A stretch of 64,000 nt of DNA from Apiosordaria backusii (Eukaryota; Ascomycota; Sordariomycetes; Sordariales; Lasiosphaeriaceae), in assembly GCA_030549205.1 (NCBI GenBank), contig JAUKTV010000002.1, forward strand, positions 620,001-684,000. The letters are read 5' to 3'. The position numbers and the translations under genes are program-made. Under the pieces are notes generated by a model, which was not told the DNA's origin, ran no database searches, and worked only from the letters and a program-made list of their open reading frames with translations. Positions 21,916-32,001 of this stretch are shown in pieces (the stretch's first letter is position 1; every line of letters starts with the position of its first letter).

Positions 21916-23220
21916 GTGTTGGGGGAGACATAAATCGTGGGAACGAGAGTTTTTCGTTTGGGAACGGTTGAGCACTTAAGTAGGAGATATCCCCGCCTTG
22001 GGGCAAGATAAGTTCGAACATAAGAAGGAATCTTTTGACGTCACTCACTTACCTGAAATGTGTATTACGTGTTTAATACGTGCGTATACCTTAAGGCGTC
22101 CTGCCGTTCTTTCTCAGCTTAACCACCTTAAGTTGGCCCTTCGCCTTGCTTAATAAACAACAAATTATAGGATTGGCTTAGCAATAAAAATGGCTAACAA
22201 AACATAACGCATTTAACAGAGTGTTGGCAGGAAATGGACCCTTGGCCAGGTATTGTCGGAGCCGCAGGTTAGCGCTAGATTTTGCATCTGATGGCGGTCA
22301 CAGGGGCAGTTTACCAGTTATGAAGATTCATACGAAAGTATATTATTAGGCTACGTTGCAGAATTATTATAAGTACTATATATACCCAATCGATCCTACA
22401 AACGGCGGTAGAACCGTTAATCTCATCCAATCGCAACCCACCCTAAAACAAAATAGAAAAGTAAGGTAATTCTAAAGCCCTACCTATTTTATTTAAACAA
22501 ATCTAAATAATAAAGGTTTAAAAGGAAAGAAAAGAAGTAGCCTTATTCTTTATTATATTTCTCTCCTTTTTTACTACCCAGCTAATATAACTTCCTTCCG
22601 TAAATAGTAATTAAAGGAAAATATATATAAATATATAAGGATATAACTTGCCTATAGATAAAAGCGTATATAATAGTAACCTTATTACGGTACCACTACA
22701 GGCTGTACGTAAAAAAAGCTATAGATATTGTCTTAAGCTTGTTGTCGAGGGTATGTAAACTGATTTTTCCTATTGCCTTCAGTGTCTTGCTATTTAGCTA
22801 AGAGTTAGTAAGCAACTATTTAATAACCACTTAGATATCTATAAAGCCCGCTTCGCCAAGCATCTTCTAATACTCAGAAGCGTCTCTAATAAGAGAGCGG
22901 CCTACATCTATTGAAGGGAGCTATGCCTATCTATAGTTAGAGTCTGTGCTATGACGAGACCGGGGGTCTGACTTATAAGGTCGCGATGGAGATAACTGAA
23001 GTGAGAGTGATCTTGCAGTACTGGAGCTGCTCCGATATAGACTTAACGCGGCCCTATTTGAAGAAGCCAACTATTACGCGACCCTGCAAAGAGAGCTTCC
23101 CATCCTTACTATATCAGGTCCAGCGACTCAGATCAATCCGGAACTTATCGTATAACTCTTCGAAATTTCTACTTATATAATTTGTCAGCGTTTCGCTTAT
23201 TCTACTCAGTTTATATTAAC
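21916..23220. other. Degraded repeat DNA
   Basis: Moderately AT-rich, with only short frames. The last part (22986-23180) probably belongs to the upstream portion of the Tc1/mariner remnant but I cannot place it. Confidence 0.35.
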
Positions 23221-23224
23221 AAGT

Positions 23225-23760
23225 CTGGATATAATAATTAGGTTAGGTTTAGGCAGATAGGATAGTCTCCTTTAGGAGTGGCGCCAATATAAGTCGCTCG
23301 GTTTCACTGCGATTAGAGATATCAGATTCTGCCGATGTATACCCAAGATGGGATCGTCCTTGCGCGTATATTCCAGGTATCAACCAACAATACTATATTT
23401 AAAGATTTTGTTAAACAACTGCTACATTATTACAGTAGGTAGCCAGAGCCAAAGTCGGTCCTTATAATAGACAATACATCCTTCCATCACTCGGATCGAC
23501 TTAAACAATTATACGTTAAAGCTAGAGTAAAGTTACTTTACCTACTATTTTATTTATCTGACTTAAATTTTATTAAGGAGTTTTTTACAAAGTTGAAGGC
23601 GTTTATTTAACGAAACTGGCAATATTATAAAGACTCTCTACACTAAGAATTTAGAGCCTTTTTAAAGTCGTGTATTAAGACAGTAGGCGTAAGGAAGCAG
23701 AGTGCTAAGGGTCATTTTCGTTACGCCGGTCTTTATATTAAGAAACTATAAGAAACTACG
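23225..23760 (+). pseudogene. Tc1/mariner (DDE_3) transposase remnant, RIP-mutated
   Basis: The C-terminal half of a fungal Tc1/mariner transposase reads through in one frame with RIP stops. It contains SPLGVAPI near 23270, RYQILPMYTQDGIVLARIFQ, TIFKDFVKQLLHYY, PKSVLIIDNTSFHHSDRLKQ (second catalytic Asp in IIDN), LNFIKEFFTKLKAF (third catalytic residue in the IKEFF block) and the end VGVRKQSAKGHFRYAGL. The first catalytic Asp region upstream is not recognisable. It differs from the Tc1-like element at 34.3 kb. Confidence 0.75.
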
Positions 23761-23764
23761 TAGC

Positions 23765-24289
23765 GTTCTATTTTCCTATAAAGTAATAAATTTATCTTCT
23801 ACACTGCATTTTCCTAACTAGTCCAGGTTTTAATATTATAGACATATCGTCGTGCGACACCGCTCTTCATGCCTTTCTTAACAAAAAACTTAGCATCCTA
23901 GATCTGCCCGTAGCCACGCTACAGTTCTTTATATATTTTTATTGGCCCCCGAGCCTACTATAGCAATGCCTTTACTCTTTAGCTCTACAATAAGCGCCTA
24001 AAAGCCCAACGTCGATTCCCCCGCTCTTTAGCTTCCTAATAACTGCTTAAAAGTTTAACGTCGCTTTATTATACAATCTTTATATAATTAGGAATAAAGT
24101 TTATCGTTTATCGAGAGCGCTTATAGAGGCTATAGCTAGCAGTTTATTTAGTAAGAAGTAGCGGAAATAGTTCGGATTAGACAGAGGAAGCTTGGTAAGG
24201 TCGAAAGCAGAAGATTATGGCAGGATCTCTTTAACGAACTTACCAGATGGTATTAAACAACAGTTAACTATCGTTTCCCTTACTAACAG
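23765..24289. other. Degraded repeat DNA upstream of the NLR remnant
   Basis: Frames are closed by stops. From about 24115 a plus-strand frame with Gln-position stops (EVAEIVRIRQRKLGKVESRR, LWQDLFNELTRWY) leads towards the NLR remnant and may be its 5' coding part. Confidence 0.35.
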
Positions 24290-26021
24290 GATCTAGTGAA
24301 TACTACCCTCTACCCTAAGTACGCTTCTCTATCAGCCCCGACAGCCCCTCCCCTCCCGCAATTAATAGCAGCTACCCCCAGCCCCCTTCCTCCAGCAGCA
24401 CCGCCTACACCTTCGGACAGTGCATCGCACACATATCTAAATAGCTCTGTCGGCAAAGCCGCGGAGCTACCACAGCCGGCGACAGATAATAAAGCGACTA
24501 ATGCCAGTAAGCACGCTACTACGGATGGAATACTTGAGCCTGGGCTCCATGTTATCTTTGACAGCGTTCGCGATAGCCACCCTCCCAGTGTTGCGGAGAT
24601 CGAGTACGTCTCTTCGTCCTCGGCCTTTACATCTCACTAACAGGCCATTCTACCAGCGTTGTGGCAGTCCACGGTCTCAACTTCAAGGGTAGCGCCAATC
24701 ACGCGCGTGAAACGTGGACAAAAGGCGATAAGCTCTGGCTTAAAGACTTCCTCCCTGTCTGCCTTCCGAAACCCGCTCGTGTAATGCTCTTCGCGTACAA
24801 CTCCAGCCCGGCCATAAACGCATCGGCTATTAAACTCGACGACCACGTACAAAAGTTGTTACAATAGCTCAGCCTAAGGCGGAAGGTAAACTACACCCTA
24901 CTCCCAAACTGCAATATATCTCCACCCTGATGAAATATAGGACGATGCTAAGTAGAGGCCCCTTGTGTTTCTATGTTATAGCTTTGGGGAGTTAATTATT
25001 AAGGTAGTCAGTAGCCGGTCCGTCTCAAGGATTTCCTTTGTTAATGAAGGATAGGCCCTTACTGAGGCGAAGTTAGACGAGACATACAACTCAGTTTTCA
25101 AAGCAACTTGCCTTCTCGTCTTCTTTGCCATCCCGCATTAGGGCGGGAATGGCACCAGCGTCGGCAAAATCGCCGCTAAGATTGTCGGAATGGCTTTGGC
25201 AGAGCCCAAAAACAACCTTTTGAAAGTATTCGAGCGGAATTTTGACGAGGCGGTAAGACAGTTCGAGTAATCCCGTCACCTGACCGGTAAATGTCTCGTC
25301 GTTAGCTTCTACGAGGAACTGCCGTATAGTAAGATAGGTATCGTACGTCTATTCGAGAATCCCGGAAAGAGAACTCTTCTAACTTCGAATAGATTGTCAA
25401 TAAGAGATCTGTAACCATAAATCTTCCGGAGGAGCGTGAGAAGCAGGTAGCCATAGACGCCGACCATAGTATAATTTGTAAGTTTGACTTTGCGGCGTAT
25501 GCGAGCTAGTCTTAGATACCATTACCACGTAAATCGAGCGTGCCTTAGGGTTAGTTCGGAAAAGTTAGTGTTAGTATTCTCTATTTACAATCCGTCATCT
25601 TAGTAATTATTAAATGTACTAATCCCAACACTGTATTAGATCGCGCGCGCGATGAGAGGGATCTTAAATATTTGAGAAACTTGCGATCCACTGATCCCCG
25701 TGATAATAAAAGCCGTATCAAGAAGGTTAAGGGTGGCTTTCTGATAGACTTGTACTGCTAGGTTTTCGATAACGACGATTTCAGACAATGGCGCAACAAC
25801 CAAGACAGCCGGCTGCTCTGGATCAAAGGCGACCCCGATAAGGGCAAGACGATGTTACTCTGCGGAATTATCAATGAGTTAATAAAGCCGATCCTTAACA
25901 CTATAATTGTTTCGTTCTTCTTCTACTAGGCTACTAATACGCGCATCAATAATGCCACGGCTATCCTTCGCGGCCTAATATTCCTTTTTGTTAGCCAGCA
26001 GCTATCGCTTATCTCGCACGT
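24290..26021 (+). pseudogene. STAND/NLR-type gene (alpha/beta-hydrolase plus NACHT), inactivated and truncated
   Basis: A Pro/Ser-rich start (24296-24640) is followed by an alpha/beta-hydrolase-like effector domain: VHGLNFKG at 24667, HARETWTKGDKLWLKDFLP, ARVMLFAYNSS. The frame then breaks. Later pieces are TCLLVFFAIPHxGGNG (25105), GKIAAKIVGMALAEP, ECLVVSFYEELPYSKIG-like, and a NACHT start GGFLIDLY, NDDFRQWRNN and the Walker A GDPDKGKTMLL (25833-25865), then FFFYxATNTRINNAT and LRGLIFLFVSQQLSLISHVV. Coding ends at the LTR at 26022. Such fungal NLRs mediate heterokaryon incompatibility or defence. Frameshifts, stops and loss of the repeat domain make it dead. Confidence 0.75.
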
Positions 26022-26592
26022 TGTCACGACCCAAGGGAACTGTGGGTCCTGGGAGTTGAGAGCCAATGAGGCTCGAAGACGCTTCTATCGCTAAGGAACC
26101 AATCAGAATTGGAGCGCCGTTGGATCACCTGCCAAGAAGTGATCCACGGTGATCCATGGTCTATATATACACTCCAATCCCTGATTGTTCGTTAGCGCGG
26201 GGCCGCCCCACAATAAGAATCTATCTCACCTTAACAACCACCAATTTTTTCAGGAAAAAAAGGGTATTACTGAATTCGAGAAGACCATTAGTTCTAGTTT
26301 ATCCAATTTTCTACATTGTTGTGGCTTTTCTGAGGCAAAAGCTGTAGTCGTTTAAAAATGTTGGTCCGAGCGCCCGCGCTAACAAACAATCAAGTATTGG
26401 AGTGTACGAAGGAACTTGCCAGTGTAGATAGTTCCGCAGTATGCAATTCAGATTGTAAGCTCTATGACCTAGTGCCTACAAGAGACAATTAGTAATCTTT
26501 GTTGTGTACCTTTTGGCTACACCGAACCGTTATTCAGAAGCAGCCTTCAACCCAGTATCCCTCTCAGAGGTTCTGATCAGGGGTTCGTCACA
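26022..26592 (+). repeat. Probable solo LTR
   Basis: Begins TGTCACGACCC inside the NLR remnant and ends GGTTCGTCACA, so the ends are near-inverted (TGTCACGACC against TGTGACGAACC). A TATA-like CTATATATACAC lies at 26160-26171. No exact 5-bp duplication is visible (CACGT against TATTG), and no internal region follows, so boundaries are tentative. Confidence 0.4.
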
Positions 26593-27260
26593 TATTGCTT
26601 GTTTTTCCTCCTTTTTGGAGTTGCCAGAGAACCTCTATTATATCTGTACCTGATGGCAATGTTGGTGGCAAAAGGTACCATGTCCAGCTGAACTTCCTTC
26701 TCACCGAACTGCTTTCCTTCTCACCGAACTGGTTATGTCAGTTCAGCTCTCCCTAAGCTTCATTTAGCTTGGTTGACCAGAACCCCTTTCTATCTGACAA
26801 TATGCGATGTTGGCAAGACCTCTCTTCCCACACCTCTCTTTTTTTCGGAGACATACTTTTCATACTATATCGGGAACAAACAATGTAATTATATACCTCT
26901 TTAACCAAGGGTTAAACTATAATCGAAGTCACTGTACTTTCGTTATTTCCCACATTCCAATAGCTTTTTGTGGAACTAGGGCGCTTTTTTAAGATGACTA
27001 AGCTTCGCGCCAAGCTTTCAAGCACTGGATAGCCTCACTGCAACAGTGGAAAATTTCAACTTGAGGGATTTTGCAAGCGCTTGACAAAGGTAGTCTCTGA
27101 TTTCAGTGATCGTGAGCCCCTCTATGTATATTTTGGTCTGGATTTCTACGCTCTTCAGCTCAAGGCTTTTCTTTTATACAATCAAGACAATACACTTATC
27201 TGCTACTAGATATTCTCTCTCCACACTTCTTATATTCTTTTTATTACATGGATTAAATAA
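26593..27260. other. Stretch without a recognised gene
   Basis: No supported gene. Contains an adjacent duplication of CCTTCTCACCGAACTG at about 26696-26732. The frames 26807-26992 and 27106-27288 lack features. Confidence 0.4.
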
Positions 27261-27263
27261 AAA

Positions 27264-27560
27264 GCTAAGGGCCGCAGTATCTCCGTAACGGCGTGCAACG
27301 CCTGCAGGGCGAGGAGGACAAGATGCGATAGGCGCAGACCTGCGTGTGGCTACTGTCGCAACCGCGGACTCGAGTGCTACTACGAGCAGAGCCAGACCAG
27401 CTCCACGTCTAGGTACGTGCTAAGGAACATGAAGTCCTAAGTCCGCATCCTTCATCTTCGGCCCCTGACACCGCTGCAGAGTGGAGGCAGAGCTTGCCGC
27501 AATCAATCGCCGGCTAGACTACATCGCCAGCTCCTTGCATGCAGCGATCAGGGCATCTCC
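27264..27560 (+). pseudogene. Truncated Zn2Cys6 transcription factor
   Basis: The exon at 27264-27412 encodes a perfect binuclear zinc cluster, ACNACRARRTRCDRRRPAC continuing GYCRNRGLEC, that is Cx2Cx6Cx6Cx2Cx6C, followed by YYEQSQTSSTSR. A GTACGT donor at 27413 and CAG acceptor at 27477-27479 join this in frame to VEAELAAINRRLDYIASSLH, the coiled-coil dimerisation segment usual after the cluster. Coding similarity then stops near 27560, where sequence antisense to a GH32 fragment begins. The regulatory domain is missing and no start codon is evident. By position it may be the former regulator of the fructan genes; that is inference. Confidence 0.7.
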
Positions 27561-27561
27561 A

Positions 27562-28014
27562 CTCCTATTTGGGATTGTCGCGGCGAATCTCGTACAGAAA
27601 GACGGTAGGGCCGCAGTCTTATATACCGCCCGAGACGAGCCCGTAGAGTACAGGTCCCCTCTCACAGGACTTGCCCTCGGCGTAGGGGATCAGAGGCAGC
27701 TCCGTCACGTACGGGTCGCGAAACCCGGTGACTTTCACGCCGGCCGGCTCGCCTGCCAAGATGGGGTTTCGCGCAGATTTTGTCCAAGTCTTGCCGCCGT
27801 CACGAGACAGTGCGATAGCCAAGCCAGCTGCATCGGGGGGATATGGCGGCGTGCTCCAGTGAAAGGGCAGGTGTTTGACCGACGAGTACGCGACCCGCAA
27901 GGTGTTGTCCCTCCCATGCAAATCCGGATCCTCCATGCATCCAGAGTGGCATGCAGCACCGGGGTTATATTTGCAGGCCAAGATAGGCCAGGACATCGCG
28001 GATGACGTCCGCAA
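27562..28014 (-). pseudogene. GH32 (invertase/inulinase family) fragment
   Basis: The minus-strand frame is a central piece of a glycoside hydrolase family 32 enzyme: EDPDLHGRDN, VAYSSVKHLPFHWSTPPYP, DAAGLAIALSRDGGKTWTK, NPILAGEPAGVKVTGFRDPY (RDP motif), PVLYGLVSGGI, then a stop and DCGPTVFLYEIRRDNPK. The WMNDPNG nucleophile region and the EC acid/base region are absent and at least one stop interrupts it. It differs clearly from the intact GH32 at 32 kb, so it is a separate dead paralogue. It ends against the zinc-cluster gene fragment. Confidence 0.8.
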
Positions 28015-28324
28015 AGGAACGGTTGAAAATGGGAAGAAGCAACTCGAGGCCTAGCAAGGCTAGTATTGAAGACGTGCTAGCTAAGGACTGTCACCAGGCA
28101 ACAACTTGAATTGCTAATCGAGCCAATTCCGGGCCCCGCGTCTATATACATAACGATATAATTCTACAATAAAGAGCTCGACCACCCTCCACCCCCAAGT
28201 CAAAAGCCCAACCACGTCAACGGTACAAAAGGGGACTGATACCAACCGCAATTCGGTTTCTCACCAAACCAATTTGCCAGTCCAGATGCCCTCAGTTGCT
28301 GCCCAATGCCCAGGCACGACCCTC
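28015..28324. other. Spacer between the GH32 fragment and the sugar porter 3' end
   Basis: 310 bp without a gene; presumably holds the porter 3' untranslated region. Confidence 0.4.
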
Positions 28325-30185
28325 TCAGTTCACTTTTTCCCCCAAGGAATCGTCTTGAACTGCGGTTTCTCTGTGCTCGGATGCCAAATTTTCCTTCTTC
28401 CCGTGCTCCCAAGTGAGCGTAGGCTTCCATTGTGCCGATTTCCGCGCATCGCTGACCTCATGGTACAGCTGGTCGACTTGCTCAAGACTAAGACCCTTGG
28501 TCTCGTAAATCATGAGCCAGACGAACAGAATGCAGAGGAAGCAGGCGCCGAACCACACGAAGAAGATCTTGGATTGCAGATTGGCGTAACCGTCTCCGTA
28601 GTTGACGAGGTACGGAGTCGCATAAGCAATGGCCCAATTCAGCAGCCAGTTCGTCGCCGTGGTGATGCTCAGAGACTTGGCGCGAGTCTTGAGGGGGAAG
28701 ATCTCGCCCGTGACGACCCAGGCAAGGGGTCCCCAGGTCGAGGCGAAGAAGAAGATGTAGATGCAAACAAAAGCCACAGCGGTCTTCTGCCCAGCGAGAC
28801 TCGTCACGTAGATCTCCCCGTTGGCGTGCTGGCCGGTAGATACTGTGCCGCAGACAGCGACGACTAGCTGGGAGGCACACATGCCGATGGCCCCGAAAAG
28901 AAGGAGAGGTCGTCGGCCCCATTTGTCGACAGCATACAAGCCAGGTATCGTAGAGGCCACGTTGATAGCCGAGGTAATCATCGAGACAATGAAGCCGCTG
29001 GAGACTCCGGAGTTTTGGAAGTATTTGGTCCCGTAATAAAAGATGAAGTTGATACCTGCAAACAGAGTCAGTCTTGTTTAGAAGTTAGGCCGCCGGAAGA
29101 CAACAGTCCTAGCTTGACGAGCACGACTGAAGCCGAGGGCTGTTTGAGAAGTGGAAATGGAAAGGTTGAATCTACCTGTGAGCTGCTGTAGCGCCTGTAA
29201 TCCCATGCCCGTGAGCTGTCTCTTCAGGATTGGTGGTCTGAAGCAATCGAGATAGGAGCCTTGTCCCAGGGTCATCTCATATTGATGGGTAGCTTGGATT
29301 TCTGCCAACTCGGTTGCAATGGCTTCATGGCCTTCTGGCAGGCGTCGAAGACGGCTAAGCGAGAGTGCAGCCTTTTCTACCTTGTCTTTCTTGATCAAAA
29401 ACCGAGGCGTTTCGGGGAGGACCAGCAAGCCAAAGAACAGTGTAAGTGACCATGCCAGCTGAATACCAACTGGGATACGGTATGACCCGGTATCGTCCCG
29501 GTGCGAAGTAGCATTGTTGACAAGGGCCGCGAGGAGCAGGCCAATGGTGATGGCCCATTGATACGTACCAACGATAAGGCCGCGAATCCATTTGGGAGCC
29601 GTTTCGGATTGGTATAGTGGGACTGGATCAAACGCTGTCAGTTTAAATCATCACACGGCGCATCGAATGAACTGACTCTGTGCAGATATCAGGCCGACAC
29701 CGAAACCGGCAAAAAAGCGGCCTGCTAGGAACATCGGGATGGCCGTGGCAACGGTGTGTAGGACGACGCCGAGATTGAAAACCCACGTGGAGACGATCAA
29801 GCCCAGACGACGGCCAAGATAGTCTGCCAAGAAAGGGGAGCAGAGGGCACCGAAGAAGGTGCCGGCCGAGAGAATGGAGACAATGGCGGACTCCTGGGAG
29901 GCAGTGACATTGGGGTTTCCGTGGGCATCGACGTAGCCCGTACTGAAAAGTCGCTGCCAGTAGGGCATAGCCAGGATCCCGCTGATTGTGCCAGTATCGT
30001 ACCTACGAGTGGCAAAAGGTTAGCTCGGATGGACTTGATTGCTTTCACCGCTCTCACACGGAATACTAGACGCACCCAAAGAGAACGCCGCCAAAGGCTA
30101 CAAACAAACCCACGCCGATGGCAGGCCATGTCTTGCCTGCCACATTCTCAGACCTGGTTAGGGCCAGGCTCTTGAGCACGCTCAT
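28325..30185 (-). CDS. MFS sugar porter (hexose-type transporter)
   Basis: Exons on the minus strand are 30185-30076, 30002-29677, 29634-29176 and 29055-28325, giving about 541 residues. The introns (73, 42 and 120 bp) restore the family motifs: GVLFGYDTGTISGI in TM1, DYLGRRLG in the loop 2-3, VPLYQSETAPKWIRG (the signature before TM6, recreated across intron 2), PETPRFLIKK after TM6, QQLTGINFIFYYGTKYF in TM7, DKWGRRPLLL, GEIFPLKTRAKSLSI and YETKGLSLEQVD. This is the sugar porter subfamily, moving hexoses or small oligosaccharides across the plasma membrane. It is divergent from the GH32 gene at 32 kb, which fits uptake of released fructose and glucose. Substrate is not readable from sequence alone. 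Confidence 0.9.
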
Positions 30186-30650
30186 CGCGTCGGGGCTTTT
30201 GAAAGACTTCTTCTTGGATGTGGTAAAAAGTGCCGAGAGGGAAAGAGGAAGGCTTGGAGGATGTGGTCGGGAGCAACTTGGAGATTTGTGTCGACAGGAG
30301 GCAGCGGCACTACCCCTTTTATCTCCATAACTTCATATACCATGGCATTTTACGTCGTTGGAAGACTACTGATCCATTCGGCGTGACCGAAGGATTGTCG
30401 AGAAGGAATCACTCTGCCCCTGAAAGCATGTCCTCTCGCATTGGGACAACGACAAACGGATCCGCTCCCTTCGCGTGCTGGTGCTGCACGTGTGGCCATT
30501 ATTGACTCTCATAACATGAATGTCCCCGCTGCATCAGGCGGGATCCCGTGCAAGCACGTACATATCGGCCATGGTAACCAATGGCGACTTGTGATAGTCA
30601 ACTTACCATACAGAACAGGACAGCTCAAGCCCGGTCGTCCCTGGTAAGGG

Positions 30651-30725
30651 TTGCAGTTCTCGAAGCCTTCCTTGCAGTTCTCGAAGCCTTCCTTGCAGTT
30701 CTCGAAGCCTTCCTTGCAGTAGTGC
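30651..30725 (+). repeat. 21-bp tandem repeat, about 3.5 copies
   Basis: Unit TTGCAGTTCTCGAAGCCTTCC repeated head to tail, with the last copy diverging into TTGCAGTAGTGCG. The copies are essentially identical. Confidence 0.9.
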
Positions 30726-30819
30726 GTGCCGTTAGAGTACTAGCTGGCCCAACTAAGGTATTCGGACCGAGGCTTTCGTTTTGCACCTGAGGCCGTGAGT
30801 CTAGTACATGTAACCCTAG

Positions 30820-30872
30820 AGGCGGGGGAAGGTGGGGAAAGCGGGGGAAGGTGGGGGAAAGCGGGGGAGTTC
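30820..30872 (+). repeat. G-rich repeat with quadruplex potential
   Basis: Alternating GCGGGGGAAGGTGGGG and AAAGCGGGGGA units give at least six runs of four or more G on the plus strand. Confidence 0.6.
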
Positions 30873-31316
30873 CAGGTTCTTTTGCCGGGCTCAGCCCTTT
30901 ATCCGCCAATCGGTTTCGAAGGTCAGCCGCCCGGGCCCCGAAGCACTTGCATGGCCAAGCGACCTTGGCATGGAGGTGACTCCGTTGAAGTGGGTTCCCG
31001 AAAATACCGCAGCACGCGCAAAGAGAGGGGCATCGTTCATACGAGGATAGAGACGACGGCCGGGCAATCCACTCAGATGGTCACGCCATTCAGGAAGCCT
31101 CTCAGCAAGATTCGAAAGATTTCATTACTGATCATCACAGAATCGCGATGCCGGCTTGTCCGAGTCCTTGCCAGATGGAGCATGCGGTCCGGCACCGTTC
31201 AGGCTACGCGCTATCTAGTTCCGAATTTAGAGTACACCGCTCCCCCCGCACAAACCAACCGCCCAAAAATGCCCACTTTTTCAAAGCCTTCGCGTTCACA
31301 CCCAACGCTATGGTTA

Positions 31317-31507
31317 ACGTATATGATAAGCGAGCGCCTCGGACAAGCGAGCGCCTCGCTTAAACGGGATTTGGTGGCCCGCACACAAAAGTATGTTAGT
31401 AAATTGTTAGCGAGCTTGGCGGTTCATATTGTTTTTTCGTGTGCGGGCCACCAAATCCTGTTAAGTGAGGCGCTCGCTTGTCCGAGGCGCTCGCTTATCA
31501 TATACGT
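31317..31507. mobile_element. 191-bp MITE with long inverted repeats and TA target site
   Basis: Left arm ACGTATATGATAAGCGAGCG continuing CCTCGGACAAGCGAGCGCCTC and reaching GGCCCGCACAC; the right arm is its near-perfect inverse. The arms are ~70 bp each. They are flanked by TA at 31315-31316 and 31508-31509, as for Tc1/mariner-mobilised MITEs. The inner loop is ~50 bp and noncoding. Confidence 0.85.
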
Positions 31508-32001
31508 TAAGTGTTAGGACTAGGTATTCCGATCAATGATTAGGTTGTATGTTGGTTCAAAAAAATTGGATTGAAAGGGTTGCAGGTTGTGTTGTTGCGA
31601 TTCTGACTTGTGTTTTTTGAATGGAAAATGGTCTTAACGTTTGCTGTGCTTGGGGGTGGGTGCAGTAAAAAAATCGGAACTGAATATCCAACACCGTCTT
31701 GCTGAGCTAGCCTTTGACGCCAGTGCCAAGTCCGCACATGGATCATTCCAACTGAAGCCGCGGATATGGGCATTGATACTCGGAGCAAAGGTGATGTTGA
31801 CAGGGTGCAGTGGTGGAGAATCGATTGGGAATGGAGGCCATGATCAACACCGAAACAGTGCATGCCCGCAGACCTATTGCTGTCCATAGAAAGTATAAAA
31901 ACGCACTCCTTTCGCCCTCGACAACCAGCATAATAGGATTGACATCAAACTCTACGACATCAAGACCCAGCACCCACCCGACTCTGAAGAAGGCACTCAG
32001 C

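Larger units (their letters stand above)
30186..32001. promoter_or_regulatory. Divergent intergenic region between sugar porter and GH32 genes
   Basis: 1.8 kb between two start codons facing away from each other. It holds a 21-bp tandem repeat, a G-rich tract and a MITE. No other gene is supported; the frames at 30795-31517 cross these repeats. The last ~60 bp before 32002 are a conventional leader. The in-frame extension back to 31810 is rejected as coding because a signal peptide starts at 32002. Confidence 0.5.

Noticed and set aside
30651..30725. Tandem VLEAFLA peptide repeat as part of a coding gene
   Set aside because: The frame is short, lacks a supported start or domain and lies in the divergent promoter region.
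31810..32001. In-frame upstream extension of the GH32 gene (741 codons)
   Set aside because: The extension precedes a clear signal peptide at 32002 and looks like leader DNA; a secreted enzyme must start at the signal peptide.
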